From JAVKFF01 sp040226215 (lineage in GTDB: Bacteria; Pseudomonadota; Alphaproteobacteria; DSM-16000; Inquilinaceae): a DNA stretch of 32,206 nucleotides. Positions 13,714 through 22,104 of the stretch are shown here, piece after piece. The stretch spans positions 1-32,206 of the forward strand of contig JAVKFF010000087.1 of the NCBI GenBank assembly GCA_040226215.1. The letters are read 5' to 3'. The notes below the pieces were generated by a model. That model saw only the letters and a program-made list of their open reading frames with translations. It was not told the origin of the DNA and did no database searches. Position numbers and translations under genes: made by a program. Numbering within the stretch: the stretch's first letter is position 1; each line of letters opens with the position of its first letter.

Positions 13714-15129
13714 TCAGAACTGGAAGTAGATGAAGGGCGCCACGCCTTCCGGCCCCAGCGCGTCGATCAGCGCGATGGCGAGGCCGGCGAGGGCGCCGGT
13801 GAGGACGAGCGGCACGCGCGCCAGCAGCCGTCCCGTGCGCTCCACCGTGTCGTGCGGCACGAAGTGGAAGGACATGCCAATGGCGATCAGGCCGATGATG
13901 AAGGGCCGGGCGAACTCGGACGGCGCGCCGACATCGGTCAGGTTGACCAGATAGGTCCAGGCGTATTCGAAGTCCGTCGAGCGGAAGAAGATCCAGGCCA
14001 GGCAGACGAAGTGGAAGACCAGCACCACCGCGATCGCCTTGCCGAGGAGGGAGGCGGACTCGGCCCGCCTCGCCCAGCCGCTCGCCCGCTCCAGCGCCAG
14101 GCCGATCCCGTGCAGCGCGCCCCAGACCACGAAGGTCCATGCCGCGCCGTGCCAGATGCCGCCCAGCAGCATGGTGACGAGGAGGTTGCGGTAGGTCTTC
14201 ACCGGCCCCACCCGGCTGCCGCCCAGCGGGATGTAGAGATAGTCCCGGAGCCAGCTCGACAGGCTGATATGCCAGCGCCGCCAGAAGTCCTGGATCGAGA
14301 TCGCCCGGTAGGGCTGGTTGAAATTCTTCTGGAAGCGGAAGCCCAGCAGCAGGGCGACGCCGATGGCGATGTCGGAATAGGCCGAGAAGTCGCAGTAGAT
14401 CTGCACCGCGTAGCCCCAGACCGCCAGCAGCAGGTCGACCGTGCCGTAGAAGAACGGGTCGTAGAACACGATGTCGACCATCTCGGTCGCCAGGTAGTTG
14501 GCGATCACCACCTTCTTGAACAGGCCGACCACCACCAGCACCGCACCCAGGCTGGCGAAGATGCGGTCGGGCCGGGGCGGCGCCTCGATCTGCGGCAGGA
14601 AGATCTGCGCCCGCACGATCGGCCCGGCGACCAGCTGCGGGAAGAAGGAGATGTAGAGCAGCAGGTTCAGCAGCGACGGCGTCGCCGGGATCACCCGGCG
14701 GTAGACGTCGACGACGTAGGAGATGCCCTGGAAGGTGAAGAAGCTGATGCCGACCGGCAGGATGATCTCGAACAGCGGCAGCTCGCGCTCCAGCCCGGCG
14801 GAGATCAGCATGTCGTTCAGGCTCTGGATGAAGAAGCCGTAATACTTGAACCAGCCGAGGATGCCGAGGTTGAGCGCCACGGCGAGGCCGACCACCCATT
14901 TGCGCATCCGCTCGTCGCCCTCGTATCGGGCGAGCGCCATGCCGGCGGTGTAGTTGATCAGCGAGGAGACGGCGAGCAGGAAGCAGAAGCGCCAATCCCA
15001 GTAGCCGTAGAAGAAGTAGCTGGCGGCGACCAGGAACAGCTTGCGGCCGGTCGGTTGGTTGCGGATGCCCCAGGCAACGGCGAAGACGACGAGGAAGAAG
15101 ACGCCGAAATCGAGGGTCGGGAAGAGCAC
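13714..15129 (-). CDS. MBOAT O-acyltransferase, AlgI/PatA-like
   Basis: 471-aa multi-pass membrane protein of the MBOAT family, which moves acyl (usually acetyl) groups from a cytoplasmic donor across the membrane for transfer onto a polysaccharide such as alginate, cellulose or peptidoglycan. It shows the AlgI-type blocks WFKYYGFF (93-100), GISFFTFQ (127-134), QLVAGPIVR (165-173), FCDFSAYSDIAIG-like YCDFSAYSDIAIG (245-257), FWRRWHISLSSWLRDYLYIP (282-301) and GIWHGAAW (324-331). H287 and H327 sit at the conserved histidines. The ATG at 15129 is 9 bases after the stop of the SGNH lipoprotein gene, so the two should be cotranscribed. With SGNH partners on either side and no alginate genes, peptidoglycan or exopolysaccharide O-acetylation is the best guess. 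The substrate cannot be determined. Confidence 0.92.
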   Translation of the reverse strand: MLFPTLDFGVFFLVVFAVAWGIRNQPTGRKLFLVAASYFFYGYWDWRFCFLLAVSSLINYTAGMALARYEGDERMRKWVVGLAVALNLGILGWFKYYGFFIQSLNDMLISAGLERELPLFEIILPVGISFFTFQGISYVVDVYRRVIPATPSLLNLLLYISFFPQLVAGPIVRAQIFLPQIEAPPRPDRIFASLGAVLVVVGLFKKVVIANYLATEMVDIVFYDPFFYGTVDLLLAVWGYAVQIYCDFSAYSDIAIGVALLLGFRFQKNFNQPYRAISIQDFWRRWHISLSSWLRDYLYIPLGGSRVGPVKTYRNLLVTMLLGGIWHGAAWTFVVWGALHGIGLALERASGWARRAESASLLGKAIAVVLVFHFVCLAWIFFRSTDFEYAWTYLVNLTDVGAPSEFARPFIIGLIAIGMSFHFVPHDTVERTGRLLARVPLVLTGALAGLAIALIDALGPEGVAPFIYFQF

Positions 15130-15138
15130 CTGACCGGG

Positions 15139-16575
15139 CTATCCGGCGAACGGCGCGCGGATCATCTCCGCCAGTCCGGCGACGGTGCGCCAGCCCGCAT
15201 ACTGCGACATCAGCGTGGCGTTGAGCTGCTCCGCACTCATCGCGTAGCCCGCCTCCTGCAGGTGCACCCGGTCGTCATAGGCCAGCTGCGGCTCGGTCAT
15301 GACCCAGCGGTTGGCGCCGCAGGTGCCCCCCATCACCGCCGACCAGTCCCAGAAATAGGCGCGGGTCTGCGCCGCCGCCGCGCGCTGGGCCTGGCGAACG
15401 TCGTCCAGGCTCGGCGGCGGATGCCAGCGGCACTCCTGCGCGCCCGAGGCGCCGTCGTCGAAGATGTCGCGATAGCTCGCCACCTCGGTGGCGGTCAGCG
15501 GGGCGCAGCTGTTGGCGCCGACGTCCTCGTCGCGGCAGCCCGAGGCGCGGCGCAGCGCGTCCGGCGGCCCGACCACCAGGATCGAGGCGTTCGGCGCGGC
15601 GCTCGCCAGCCGGCGGATGCGCTCGGCGAAACGGGCCCGGTAGCCGGCCACGTCCAGGGTGTCGTCGAACCCCTCGTTGGTGCCGAAGGCGAGGATGATC
15701 AGCGAGGGGTCGCGCTCGGCCAGTTCCCAGGTCATGGTCGCCTGGTCCCAGTGATCGATGACCCCGGCCGTGGCGCCGCCGATGCCGTGATTGTCCAGGA
15801 TCACGCCCTGGCTGTTGCGCTCCAGCGTCCAGCCGAGCAGCGCGACGGGCCGATCGTCGAGGGTGACGAGTTCCAGCGAACGCGCGCCGCTGCCGGTCGG
15901 CAGGTCCAGCCTGGCCGCCTGCAGATAGGGGCCGTCGGTGTCCAAAGTCGCTTCCGAGCGGCCGTCGACGCGTATGTCGAGGCGGCCGCCGCCGGGGATG
16001 CGCAGGAAGGTCACCGAGGCGCGCTCGAACGCGCCGTTGGTCGAGGTGACGCTGACCCGCTCGCCGCGGTCGGCGGTCTCCAGCCGATAGCCGGCCAGCC
16101 CGAACGGTCCCGGCGCGTCGGATCTCAGGCTCGAGGTCGCCTCCCAGCCGTCGCTCTGCGACACGTCCACCTGGCGGGGCCGGTAGTAGCGATAGGGATC
16201 GCCCGGCGGCAGATAGCCGCGCCCGGCCGCGCCGAAGCGCTGCTGCAGAAGTTCGCGCAGGCGGCCGGAGAAGGCGTCGCCGGCGGTGTGGCTGTCGCCG
16301 ATCTGCACCACCACGACGGGGCGCGTGCGCTGCCCGCGCTCCAGCTGGTCGAGCGCGTTGAAGAACTTGGCCAGCGTCTCCGACGGCGGCGCCGGGGTGA
16401 TGGTCTCGCCGGCCGCGCCGCCGGAACCGCCGAAGCTGATTCCGGTGCCGCCGCCGATGCATCCGCTGAGCGCGGTGGCGCCCAGCCCCGCCGCGAGCCC
16501 ACGCAGAAATCCGCGTCGTCCCGTCATTCGTCCCGTCATTCGTCCAGGCATCCGCCCAACCATCCGACCGGTCAT
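15139..16575 (-). CDS. SGNH-fold esterase/acetyltransferase, probable Tat lipoprotein
   Basis: 478-aa exported SGNH hydrolase-fold protein. The N-terminus has a twin-arginine-like motif (GRRGFLRG) and hydrophobic core ending in a lipobox LSGC (36-39), so a Tat-exported lipoprotein is likely. Catalytic block I is QIGDSHTAGD (Ser95), then GIGG (block II), FGTNE (block III) and a C-terminal DDRVHL Asp/His pair. GDSHTAGD proteins of this kind occur beside PatA-like MBOATs and act on O-acetyl groups of the cell wall (family knowledge). Transferase versus esterase cannot be told apart by sequence. Five in-frame ATGs occur at 12-base steps (16575 to 16527). The first overlaps the upstream stop as ATGA, so I use it, though the last (MTGRRGFLRG) gives the more usual signal-peptide length. 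Confidence 0.88.
   Translation of the reverse strand: MTGRMVGRMPGRMTGRMTGRRGFLRGLAAGLGATALSGCIGGGTGISFGGSGGAAGETITPAPPSETLAKFFNALDQLERGQRTRPVVVVQIGDSHTAGDAFSGRLRELLQQRFGAAGRGYLPPGDPYRYYRPRQVDVSQSDGWEATSSLRSDAPGPFGLAGYRLETADRGERVSVTSTNGAFERASVTFLRIPGGGRLDIRVDGRSEATLDTDGPYLQAARLDLPTGSGARSLELVTLDDRPVALLGWTLERNSQGVILDNHGIGGATAGVIDHWDQATMTWELAERDPSLIILAFGTNEGFDDTLDVAGYRARFAERIRRLASAAPNASILVVGPPDALRRASGCRDEDVGANSCAPLTATEVASYRDIFDDGASGAQECRWHPPPSLDDVRQAQRAAAAQTRAYFWDWSAVMGGTCGANRWVMTEPQLAYDDRVHLQEAGYAMSAEQLNATLMSQYAGWRTVAGLAEMIRAPFAG
16516..16575 (-). repeat. 12-bp minisatellite containing five in-frame start codons
   Basis: Five head-to-tail 12-base units of the form ATG-(ACN)-GGN-CGN occupy the first 60 bases of the SGNH lipoprotein gene. 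They encode the repeats MTGR, MVGR, MPGR, MTGR, MTGR. The last two units are identical at the DNA level. Because the unit is a multiple of three, copy-number changes keep the frame but change the number of start codons and the length of the basic n-region before the Tat motif. Confidence 0.85.
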
Positions 16576-17405
16576 CCGCCCGTACCCGACTCCGCCATCA
16601 TCTCCTGGAATATCGGCAAATCCCTGGCCATCGACATCATGATGGCCCGGCTCAACAGCTCGTAGCCGCGTGGCGTGAAGTGGATGCCGTCATTGGCCCG
16701 CATCAGCCGGTTGCGGCCCTCCTCGTCCTCGAGATAGGCCGAGTAGGCGCCGCTGGCGTCCGCCGTCAGATCCCACATCGGCACGAACTCGACGCCGTCA
16801 TAGGCGTCGGCCAGCGGCTCGAACATGGTGTTCAGATGGGCGATGTTGCCGGAATAGTTGCCGCTGCGCATGATCGGCAGGCCGACCCAGTAGGTCGGCA
16901 CGCCGGCATCGACCAGCTGCTCCATCAGCCGGCTGACCCGCGCCCGGTACTCGTCGTTCCAGGCCTCCGACCGGAAGCTGTGGTGCTGGTTGCGGGCGAT
17001 GTACATCGCCTGCATGTCGTTCAGGCCGAGCGCGAAGATCGCGGCGTCGATCGGGTCGTTCAGCAGGAAGGTCGCCAGTTCCTGGTTCCAGTCGTAATAG
17101 TCCGGCCTGGCGATGCCGGTGGAGGCCCGGGCGCGGCGCAGGACCTCGAAGCGCCGGTCGCGCTGCAGCGTGCGGTAGAAGGCGCCCCAGATGCCGTCGG
17201 CCAGGCTGTCGCCGAACACGGCGATGGTGAAGATCCCGTCCTCGACGCGCTCGCCCGGCAGCGGTTCCGGCCTCGCGGCCTGCGCGTCCTGGGCGCGCGT
17301 GACGGCCGGGCTCAGCATCACGGCCAGCATCGCGCAGCAGATCAGGGCGAAGGCGCGAAGGATGGCGGCCGGGCTGTGCGAGGCCTGAGAATACCGTTTG
17401 TTCAC
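16572..17405 (-). CDS. Secreted SGNH/DUF459-type protein
   Basis: 277-aa exported SGNH-fold protein and first gene of the acyl-transfer operon. The chosen start is GTG at 17405 (MNKRYSQASH...), with AGGGA about 8 bases upstream; the frame is open to 17528, but those residues look non-coding. The signal peptide is about 1-38 (ending VTRA). Block I is AVFGDSLADGIWGAFYRTL (Ser67), followed by STGIARPDYYDW, block III is GLND, and the final block is DGIHFTPRGYELL (Asp239, His242). FGDSLADGxW plus RPDxYDW is what I recall for DUF459 proteins, which often accompany MBOAT transferases as O-acetyltransferase partners. Its stop overlaps the next ATG (ATGA), so the two SGNH proteins are made together. 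Confidence 0.86.
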   Translation of the reverse strand: MNKRYSQASHSPAAILRAFALICCAMLAVMLSPAVTRAQDAQAARPEPLPGERVEDGIFTIAVFGDSLADGIWGAFYRTLQRDRRFEVLRRARASTGIARPDYYDWNQELATFLLNDPIDAAIFALGLNDMQAMYIARNQHHSFRSEAWNDEYRARVSRLMEQLVDAGVPTYWVGLPIMRSGNYSGNIAHLNTMFEPLADAYDGVEFVPMWDLTADASGAYSAYLEDEEGRNRLMRANDGIHFTPRGYELLSRAIMMSMARDLPIFQEMMAESGTGG

Positions 17406-17456
17406 CGAGCGGATCCCTGCGGGAAAGGTGGACGGGCAATGGTCGGAATCACCGGC

Positions 17457-17485
17457 AATAGACCCGAGGCAATGGGCAAAATCAA
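17457..17485 (-). promoter_or_regulatory. Putative promoter of the SGNH-MBOAT operon
   Basis: On the minus strand, TTGATT (17480-17485), a 17-base spacer and TCTATT (17457-17462) give a reasonable sigma-70 site. The start point would be near 17450, about 45 bases before the GTG start. I see no equally good promoter for the divergent gene starting at 17668. Confidence 0.4.
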
Positions 17486-17667
17486 GATCACCGGACGGCC
17501 CGTTTTGCGATAGGTTCCATGCAGGCATCGTCGCCGCCGGCTTGCCGAATCAGACATCGTCGGGGATGCATGATGGCCCACGCAATAAGGCAGATTGGTG
17601 GCTAACGCGGCCGCGCCCGGCGAAGTTCCCTCGCCCTGCCGAACCGACCAGGACGGGATGCTGACAG

Positions 17668-18696
17668 GTGCCCAACGACGCCCCACTGGCTGAGCTTGCC
17701 GACCGTGCCTTCGCCCTGGTCGAGGGCCATGTCGCGGGCGGCGCGTTGCCCGCGGCGGCCTTGGGCATCGTCGACCGCGACGGCCAGGCCGAGCTGCGCT
17801 ATGCCGGCTTTGCCGAGCGCCAGCCCGCGGAACGGGTGCTCGCCGCCGATGCCTGGTTCGACCTCGCCAGCCTGACCAAGGTGATCCTCACCACCACGGC
17901 GGTGCTCAGGCTGGCCCAGGACGGCCGGCTCGACCTCGAGGCGCCGCTCGCCGGGCCGCTGCCCGACCTGCTGCAGGTCACCGCCGCCCACCCCTTGCGC
18001 CAGCGCACGCCGGCCCAGCTGCTCAGCCACACCGCCGGCCTGCCGGCCTGGGCACCGCTCTACACGCTGGGCATCCCGCCCGACACGCTGAAGGCCTATG
18101 TGATGCAGCGGGAGTGGCCGCTGGGCGCCGACGCCTATTCCGATCTCGGCTTCATCCTGCTGGGCATCCTGGTCGAGCGCCTGAGCGGCACGCCGCTCCG
18201 CCGCCAGCCGCAGGCGCTCGGCCTCGGGCCCGGTCTCGGCTTCGACCCGCCACGAGGGGACACGGTCTCGACCGAGCATTGCCAGTGGCGCGGCCGGGTG
18301 CTGCGCGGCGAGGTGCACGACGAGAACGCCTTCGCCTTCGGCGGTGTCGCCGGCCATGCCGGCCTGTTCGGCACCGCTGCCGGCGTGCTCGGCTTCGCCC
18401 ACCGCCTGCTCGCCGCCGACCTGCTGTCGCAGGCGACGCTGGACCGGCTGGCCGTGCGGCGCGGGGCGACCCACGGGCTCGGCTGGCAGGTCAGGCACGC
18501 CGGCTGGCTGGGCGGCGACGCCTGCGGGGAGCGCACCATCGGCCATACCGGCTTCACCGGAACCGGGTTGTGGATCGATCTCGACCGCGGCGTCGCCTGG
18601 ACGCTGCTGACCAACCGCGTGCACCCCAGCCGGCACCGCGAGACGCCGCTGCAGGCCGTGCGCCGGGCGGTCGGCGACTGCATCGCCGGCGGCTGA
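17668..18696 (+). CDS. Cytoplasmic class C beta-lactamase-fold serine hydrolase
   Basis: 342-aa protein of the serine beta-lactamase/penicillin-binding-protein-like superfamily. The active-site motifs are S68-L-T-K71 (DLASLTK), Y157-S-D (in place of YxN) and H293-T-G (GHTGFTG). The stretch GEVHDENAFAFGGVAGHAGLFGTA (about 214-237) is characteristic of a subgroup that includes the C-terminal hydrolase domain fused to GH3 N-acetylglucosaminidases in Bacteroidetes. There is no signal peptide, so it should act in the cytoplasm, unlike true beta-lactamases. The GTG at 17668 is the only plausible start; its ribosome site is weak (GGACGGG about 10 bases upstream). It sits 43 bases before the BadF-like gene in the same direction. 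A role in muropeptide recycling is inference. Confidence 0.85.
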   Translation: MPNDAPLAELADRAFALVEGHVAGGALPAAALGIVDRDGQAELRYAGFAERQPAERVLAADAWFDLASLTKVILTTTAVLRLAQDGRLDLEAPLAGPLPDLLQVTAAHPLRQRTPAQLLSHTAGLPAWAPLYTLGIPPDTLKAYVMQREWPLGADAYSDLGFILLGILVERLSGTPLRRQPQALGLGPGLGFDPPRGDTVSTEHCQWRGRVLRGEVHDENAFAFGGVAGHAGLFGTAAGVLGFAHRLLAADLLSQATLDRLAVRRGATHGLGWQVRHAGWLGGDACGERTIGHTGFTGTGLWIDLDRGVAWTLLTNRVHPSRHRETPLQAVRRAVGDCIAGG

Positions 18697-18739
18697 CCGG
18701 CATGCATCGTCGCGGAGCCCGCGCGGGGGAGGAACGCCC

Positions 18740-19618
18740 ATGAGTTTCAATCCGAAGCTGCCGCTTTTCGCCGGCGCCGTCGTCGAGGGGCGCCGCGTGG
18801 CGCTGCGCCTGGTGGAGAGCGACGGCCGCGTCCTCTCCGACGTCGCCTGCGACCTGCTGCCCTATGGGCGCGGCATCGCCGGCCTGCTGGAGTCGGTCAA
18901 GGCGGCAGTGATCACCGCCCTGCGCACGGCCGAACTGGGCGAGAGTCTGGCGGCCAGGACCTGGGTCGGCATGGGGCTGCCGCACGAACGCGTCGGCGAG
19001 GCCGTGGCGCGGCTGCGCGAGGACGCCTTCGGCTTCGCCGGGGCCGCGGTGGCGGCCGACCTGCATGTCCGCTGCCTGGGCGCCCATCAGGGGCCGGACG
19101 GCGGCCTGATCGAGGTCGACACCCACTGCCGGGCCATCGCCCTGCCCCGCAACCTGCCGCGCCGCCTGGGTGGCGGCTGGCCGCTCGCCGATGCCGGTGG
19201 TCTGGCCGCGATCGGCCGCGCCACGGTGGCCGACACGCTCGACGTCATCGACGGGCTGGCGGCGGCCGACACCCTGACCGACCAGGTCGCCGCGCGCTTC
19301 GGCGACCGCGACGGCCTCATGGAGTGGATCGCCGCCGCCGATGCCGAGGGCGTGGCGGCTGTCGGCAGCCTGGCGCTGGCCCTCGACGGCGACAGCCCGC
19401 GCGCTACCGCGCTGCTCGACCGCGCGGCCGACCGGGTTGCGGCGCTGGCCGACCGGCTGGAGGCGCTCGGCGCCCGCTCGGTCGTGCTCACGGGCAGCCT
19501 CGCGGAGGTGCTGGCAAGGCGCGCCGGGCGCGACCGCTTCGTCGAGGCGCACGGCGATGGCTCAGACGGCGCCCTCACCCTGGTGCGCCGCATGACCAGT
19601 CCGCTCTCGCCGCACTGA
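18740..19618 (+). CDS. Degenerate BadF/GlcNAc-kinase-like protein
   Basis: 292-aa protein whose overall layout follows the BadF/BadG/BcrA/BcrD ATPase fold used by N-acetylglucosamine kinases: beta-rich N-terminus, CLGAHQGPDGGLIEVDTHC in the middle, LGGGWPLADAGGLAAIGRATV, and VVLTGSLAEVLA near the C-terminus. The phosphate-binding loops look ruined. The N-terminal DGGGT motif is replaced by FAGAVVEGRR, and the usual GTGS is DTHC. It may therefore be a pseudo-kinase or sugar/acetyl-sugar sensor. A strong GGGGGAGG site precedes the ATG by 7 bases. It is in the same direction as the cytoplasmic hydrolase upstream, so the two probably form an operon. Function unproven; family membership is from motif layout only. 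Confidence 0.75.
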   Translation: MSFNPKLPLFAGAVVEGRRVALRLVESDGRVLSDVACDLLPYGRGIAGLLESVKAAVITALRTAELGESLAARTWVGMGLPHERVGEAVARLREDAFGFAGAAVAADLHVRCLGAHQGPDGGLIEVDTHCRAIALPRNLPRRLGGGWPLADAGGLAAIGRATVADTLDVIDGLAAADTLTDQVAARFGDRDGLMEWIAAADAEGVAAVGSLALALDGDSPRATALLDRAADRVAALADRLEALGARSVVLTGSLAEVLARRAGRDRFVEAHGDGSDGALTLVRRMTSPLSPH

Positions 19619-19632
19619 CCAGGCGCGTCGCA

Positions 19633-19712
19633 CGAATGGCTCACGAACGGCTCACGTCATGCTCAAAGATTGTTGTGTAACTATTGACTTTGAAATCCAA
19701 AAAGTTGATTGA
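19633..19712 (+). promoter_or_regulatory. Three 11-bp direct repeats and promoter before ialB-like gene
   Basis: Three consecutive 11-base units, CGAATGGCTCA (19633-19643), CGAACGGCTCA (19644-19654) and CGTCATGCTCA (19655-19665), lie just upstream of an AT-rich segment with TTGACT (19684-19689) and a weak -10 near 19707. Direct repeats with an 11-base period are the usual binding pattern of OmpR/PhoB-family response regulators. The regulator is not in the window. The promoter hexamers are weak. Confidence 0.5.
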
Positions 19713-19759
19713 TACTGCCGTCTCGATTCTCAGCCCAGAGCCTTGGGAGCGATCACGGC

Positions 19760-20287
19760 ATGCGGTTCCTGCGTCCCTTCCTTTCCGCGGCAGTCCTTCT
19801 CGCGGCCGCACTACCGGCCACTGCCCAGCAGCCCGAGAACGGGCCCGAGTTCTTCGGCGACTGGGGCTTTCGCTGCGCCGCCCCCGAGGCGGAGGCCGAA
19901 GCGACGCCGCGCCAGTGCGAGATCTTCCAGACCCTGATCACCTCTGAGGGCGAGCAGCAGCTGCTGCATTTCGCCATCGGCTACGTGGCCGAGGTCGAGC
20001 GCCCGGTCGGCGTCGTCGTGGTGCCGCTCGGCGTCACCCTGCCGCCCGGCATCGCCGTCCGCGTCGACGAGGAGGAGCCGATGGAGTTCGACTACAACCG
20101 CTGCGACCAGCAGGGCTGCCGCATCGAACTCCTGATCGGCGAGGACCTGATCGAGCAGATGCGCGCCGGCAACCAGATGGTCGTGGCCATCGTCAACGGC
20201 CAGGGCGAGCGCATCGGCATCCCGGTCTCCCTGATCGGCTTCACCCGCGCCATCACCACGCTGACCGAGTCCCGCCAGGCGGGCTGA
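19760..20287 (+). CDS. IalB-family periplasmic protein
   Basis: 175-aa exported protein of the invasion-associated locus B (IalB) family, common and often multicopy in alphaproteobacteria, with no settled biochemical role. A signal peptide (MRFLRPFLSAAVLLAAALPATA, cleavage after about residue 22) precedes the family opening FFGDWGFRCA. It has four cysteines in two pairs (FRCA and RQCEIFQT; NRCDQQGC), and the closing block VSLIGFTRAI fits the family. The ATG at 19760 is chosen for its GGGAG about 10 bases upstream and because the signal peptide starts there; the frame is open to 19709. It ends 25 bases from the convergent lrp-type gene. Confidence 0.9.
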   Translation: MRFLRPFLSAAVLLAAALPATAQQPENGPEFFGDWGFRCAAPEAEAEATPRQCEIFQTLITSEGEQQLLHFAIGYVAEVERPVGVVVVPLGVTLPPGIAVRVDEEEPMEFDYNRCDQQGCRIELLIGEDLIEQMRAGNQMVVAIVNGQGERIGIPVSLIGFTRAITTLTESRQAG

Positions 20288-20312
20288 GCCTGAGGGCCCG
20301 CCGCCCGCCCGC

Positions 20313-20795
20313 TCAGCGCCCCGCCAGTCCGTCGATCGGCAGCACGGCGCTGTCCTTGATGGCGCTGAGCGCGATGTTGGAGCGCAGGTTGGAGACGCCG
20401 GGCAGGCGCATCAGCTCGTCGGTGAGGATGCGGCTGAAGGCGTTGAGGTCGGCCGCCACCACCTTCAGCAGATAGTCGCCGTCGCCGGTGATCAACTGGC
20501 ATTCCAGCACCGACGGCATGGCCGTCACCGCGTCGTGGAAGGCCCGGGCCCGGTCCTCGCCATGGGCGCCCAGCGTCACCGTGACATAGGCCAGAACGCC
20601 GAGACCCACCGCCTCGCGGTCGAGGCGGGCGTGGTAGCCGCCGATCAGCCCCGCCGCCTCCAGCGCCTGCAGCCGGCGTGAGCATTGCGAGGGCGACAGC
20701 AGCACCCGTTCCGCCAGCGCCACGTTGGAGAGTCGCGCATTCTCCTGCAGCGCCTGCAGGATGCGCCGATCGAAGTCGTCGAGAGGAACAGGCAT
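20313..20795 (-). CDS. Lrp/AsnC-family transcriptional regulator
   Basis: 160-aa regulator with an N-terminal winged helix-turn-helix (about 5-60: LDDFDRRILQALQENARLSNVALAERVLLSPSQCSRRLQALEAAGLI) and a C-terminal RAM/AsnC ligand-binding domain (about 68-148, ending in the LPGVSNLRSNIALSAIKD pattern). Such proteins form octamers and bind amino acids or related metabolites. It is divergent from hpd across 158 bases. In many proteobacteria an Lrp-type regulator beside hpd responds to tyrosine/phenylalanine catabolites, so local control of hpd and autoregulation is likely. Specific ligand unknown. Confidence 0.93.
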   Translation of the reverse strand: MPVPLDDFDRRILQALQENARLSNVALAERVLLSPSQCSRRLQALEAAGLIGGYHARLDREAVGLGVLAYVTVTLGAHGEDRARAFHDAVTAMPSVLECQLITGDGDYLLKVVAADLNAFSRILTDELMRLPGVSNLRSNIALSAIKDSAVLPIDGLAGR

Positions 20796-20816
20796 CGTGA
20801 TCGTGCACCATTCTCG

Positions 20817-20898
20817 ATTTTTATGCGTGATTCATGCGATAAAATAGGGTTTCGGCGCACGCTTTGCACGCACTTCCGGCGTGATTCCGGCGATAATG
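20817..20898. promoter_or_regulatory. Paired operator-like sites between lrp-type gene and hpd
   Basis: The 18-base sequence GCGTGATTCnnGCGATAA occurs twice as a direct repeat (20825-20842 and 20879-20896), differing only at the two n positions. The copies are offset by 54 bases, close to five helical turns. The first copy is the centre of a 29-base imperfect palindrome (20817-20845, centre 20831). This is the pattern expected for cooperative Lrp-family binding. The GATAAT at 20892-20897 could double as the hpd -10, though no good -35 is spaced from it. Confidence 0.55.
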
Positions 20899-20953
20899 CT
20901 CCCCACCTCAAGGACAGACCGCCTCGGGGACAATCCGGATGTGGAGGGTAATC

Positions 20954-22069
<1,116 letters not shown>

Positions 22070-22104
22070 GGACGGCTGCCGCGACTCCCTCCATTTGAAA
22101 CGTC

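Noticed and set aside
13852..16665. Long plus-strand open frame (937 codons) antisense to the MBOAT and SGNH genes
   Set aside because: Arises from high GC with biased third positions. The product is His/Arg/Gln-rich low complexity without domains, and the opposite strand has clear gene families.
17668..18696. Antibiotic-resistance beta-lactamase
   Set aside because: The SxxK-YxD-HTG motifs fit the fold, but there is no signal peptide and the VHDENAF...GHAGLF block belongs to a hydrolase subgroup linked to cell-wall recycling.
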